Positions 20,723 to 22,168 of a stretch of DNA of 22,168 bases are shown here, one piece after another (positions within the stretch are counted from its first letter, which is position 1; every line of letters begins with the position of its first letter). The notes below the pieces were generated by a model. It searched no databases and was not told where the DNA came from. It was given only the letters and a program-made list of their open reading frames with translations. The position numbers and the translations under genes are program-made. Source of the stretch: Patescibacteria group bacterium. Lineage in GTDB: Bacteria; Patescibacteriota; Minisyncoccia; JAHIHE01. The DNA lies in the NCBI GenBank assembly GCA_018896765.1, contig JAHILZ010000052.1, positions 1 to 22,168 of the forward strand, given 5' to 3'.

Positions 20723-21564
20723 ATTTTTATTTCCCTTATTTTCTTTTCATAAGTATTTTTTATCCTGATTTTTTTGCCTTGCCAATCCACCTCTCTGCTG
20801 GACCAGCCACCTTCTTCTATTTCGTATTTTTTATCTTTCGTTTCAAACAACTTAAACCAATCACCGTGCATCATTTCTTTTTCATAACCGATTTCGAGGG
20901 AACTCCCTTCTGCATTATTCCACGCATCTTCCCAAAAAGGAAATAATTTGGAGTAAATCGGCAAAACATCGCCGTGACAGGAAAATTTCTTTAACCATAC
21001 GCCAAGAGTCGGCTTACCTTTTTCTTTAATGATTTTTTCTAAAAAAGCAAATTGAGCGAACGAAAGCAATTTTTTCTCCGGGTCTTTAAACTCTTCGACT
21101 GTTACATAATAAACACCGCTTGAATGATGAAAAACCATTTGTTTTTTAATGCATTTTTCCGTCGTACCAAGAAGCGACCAGTCTTCCAAACAAATCTGCC
21201 TTTCAAATAAATCACCAACCTCACGATCAAATTTTATAATTCTCCAGTTATCTTTATAATTATTAAAAACTTCTATTTTTTCTTTTATTTTTATTTCCTT
21301 CACGTCTTCATATAGTATAATATTTCCCTCTTTCTGCCAATGCATGCCTAAATCCTCCAAGATTACCCATTCGTTTTGAGGCGGAAGACCAAAAACCTCG
21401 ATCCATCCCACCATCGGCTGATAGCGCGATAAAAGAAAATTTACTTTCCTGTCTTTATAATCAATATTCACATCGTAAAAAAACGTATCTTTTTCTTGAT
21501 GTGAAAATTTCATTTTAAGACAACCACTCCAATTCTTATCTTTTGTCATTTTATCTTTTTCCAT
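20719..21564 (-). CDS. 281-residue protein of unknown function
   Basis: A soluble, charged protein rich in Trp, Phe and Lys: the front reads CLKMKFSHQEKDTFFYDVNI, the middle QICLEDWSLLGTTEKCIKKQ and SCHGDVLPIYSKLFPFWEDA, and the end GGWSSREVDWQGKKIRIKNT. Predicted mostly beta in the first half. No signal peptide, membrane helix or known motif is seen. It is translationally coupled by ATGA overlap to the flavin-binding protein gene downstream, so the two probably act in one process; the permease fragment ends 12 bases upstream. I do not recognise a family. Confidence 0.75.
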   Translation of the reverse strand: MEKDKMTKDKNWSGCLKMKFSHQEKDTFFYDVNIDYKDRKVNFLLSRYQPMVGWIEVFGLPPQNEWVILEDLGMHWQKEGNIILYEDVKEIKIKEKIEVFNNYKDNWRIIKFDREVGDLFERQICLEDWSLLGTTEKCIKKQMVFHHSSGVYYVTVEEFKDPEKKLLSFAQFAFLEKIIKEKGKPTLGVWLKKFSCHGDVLPIYSKLFPFWEDAWNNAEGSSLEIGYEKEMMHGDWFKLFETKDKKYEIEEGGWSSREVDWQGKKIRIKNTYEKKIREIKI

Positions 21565-21576
21565 ATTTTCATTTTA

Positions 21577-22062
21577 CTAATTAAAAACCGTATAAACAAA
21601 ACCTAAAATAAAAATTAACATAATAAAATATTCCAGTCTTTTCGAAGTAATAATATCATATTCCGGTTTTCGCGCGCCGCCCTTGTCCGCCTTACGATAC
21701 ATCAAAATCAAAAGCACCCCATCCACTCCTCCCATCAAAGCTCCCGAAAAACCCATAATTCTAATAAAATCATTCGCGCCAGACATTAAAACTAAAAAAG
21801 GAATAAGTAAAGCTAATATCAATCCTTGTGTTCTTGAAAGTCCGTAATCATACTGAAATGTTTTTTTAAGATTAGTGCCATAGGCCAAAAGAGAAGTAAA
21901 AACCGCCAAGAACCCTACTAAAGCACCGAGAGTAATAAATCCATTACCATAGTATTTTGCAAGACCCGAAACCGCATTTTCGCTTGTCTCTGCTCCGCTC
22001 ACTCCAAAAATTATAATTATGAATAAGAAATAAATTAATCCTTCGGCACATACGCTATCGCG
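21577..22062 (-). pseudogene. C-terminal fragment of an amino-acid permease
   Basis: About 160 codons without a proper start encode the last four or five membrane helices of a transporter similar to the aromatic/hydroxy amino-acid permease group (COG0814): FGVSGAETSENAVSGL, GFITLGALVGFLAVFTSLLA, GLILALLIPFLVLMSGANDF, MGFSGALMGGVDGVLLILMY and a final helix. Full members have about 400 residues and eleven helices. The frame is open to 22062, where TGA stops it inside a hairpin (22043-22070); GTG 22002 would open a 141-residue piece but splits a helix that clearly continues upstream (LIYFLFIIIIF). I read this as a 5' deletion. Confidence 0.72.
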
Positions 22063-22070
22063 TCAGCCGA
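22043..22070. repeat. Hairpin at the break point of the permease fragment
   Basis: TCGGC..GCCGA outer arms with ACGC-TATC-GCGT inside (22043-22070). It marks exactly where the transporter similarity ends. Confidence 0.65.
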
Positions 22071-22092
22071 GATTAGTTTCTTAAAAACTTAT

Positions 22093-22147
22093 TTAATTGT
22101 ATAATTGCCTATATGCTTGAAACAATAAAAGGCAACTATACAATTAA
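22093..22147. repeat. 18-base inverted repeat around a start codon
   Basis: Arms 22093-22110 and 22130-22147 match at 17 of 18 positions (TTAATTGTATAATTGCCT against its complement), with a 19-base loop that contains ATG 22113. In RNA the hairpin would present or hide the start codon. Confidence 0.8.
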
Positions 22148-22168
22148 GGAAATCTTTGAGAAAAACTG
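22113..22168 (+). CDS. 5' end of a gene running off the right edge, possibly a transposase
   Basis: ATG 22113 opens MLETIKGNYTIKEIFEKN and continues past the edge. The opening is reminiscent of zinc-binding (IS91-like) transposases in Patescibacteria, but 18 residues do not allow a call. Its start lies in the loop of the inverted repeat at 22093-22147. Confidence 0.4.
   Translation, partial: MLETIKGNYTIKEIFEKN

Overview
The window looks like a chromosomal segment of a Candidate Phyla Radiation (Patescibacteria, probably Parcubacteria-like) bacterium. I infer this from the AT-rich DNA, the near absence of Shine-Dalgarno sequences before core genes, a type-2 (GIHH-signature) isoleucyl-tRNA synthetase, membrane-anchored beta-repeat surface proteins, a VirB2-like pilin tail and many short palindromic and 7-9 bp tandem repeats between genes. 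TGA and TAA both act as stops, so the standard bacterial code fits. No tool was run; family names rest on motif recognition.

Layout. 1-1266: gene-poor, with an isolated L7/L12 gene whose two ends look replaced and a large perfect palindrome. 1267-12847 (all minus strand): an anchored surface protein, recO, ileS, two very small genes with their own promoter, Shine-Dalgarno and terminators, an 829-residue repeat protein ending in a VirB2-like membrane domain, a remnant of a DUF4143 ATPase, a GT4 glycosyltransferase and a HEPN/MNT pair. 13037-16435 (plus strand): a small unknown gene with a textbook promoter and a TTG start, then a translation block of smpB, tmRNA (ssrA), infC with a probable AUU start, rpmI, rplT and a terminator. 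16542-22062 (minus strand): VanZ-like protein, a 2-hydroxyacid dehydrogenase homologue lacking catalytic residues, an intact DUF4143 ATPase, an HTH-phosphoribosyltransferase fusion with a palindrome at its promoter, a frameshifted flavin-binding protein, an unknown protein and the tail of an amino-acid permease. At the right edge a new plus-strand gene begins inside a large inverted repeat.

How it works together. smpB and ssrA sit side by side and form the trans-translation system; infC-rpmI-rplT is the classical initiation-factor/ribosomal-protein operon. recO and ileS are housekeeping genes. The surface proteins, glycosyltransferase and pilin-like fusion point to an elaborate cell envelope.

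The most unusual features are: (i) repeat elements that have entered coding sequence in frame (three in ileS, one in the VanZ gene, and a palindromic repeat supplying the VanZ C-terminus); (ii) the FG-GAP / seven-fold WNIQT repeat / Cys-rich / VirB2-like fusion protein; (iii) the HTH-PRTase gene with a near-leaderless extended -10 promoter and adjacent perfect palindrome; (iv) infC starting at AUU on a near-leaderless transcript; (v) a dehydrogenase fold with catalytic Arg and His both changed to Pro; (vi) strong Shine-Dalgarno sites confined to three small unknown genes.
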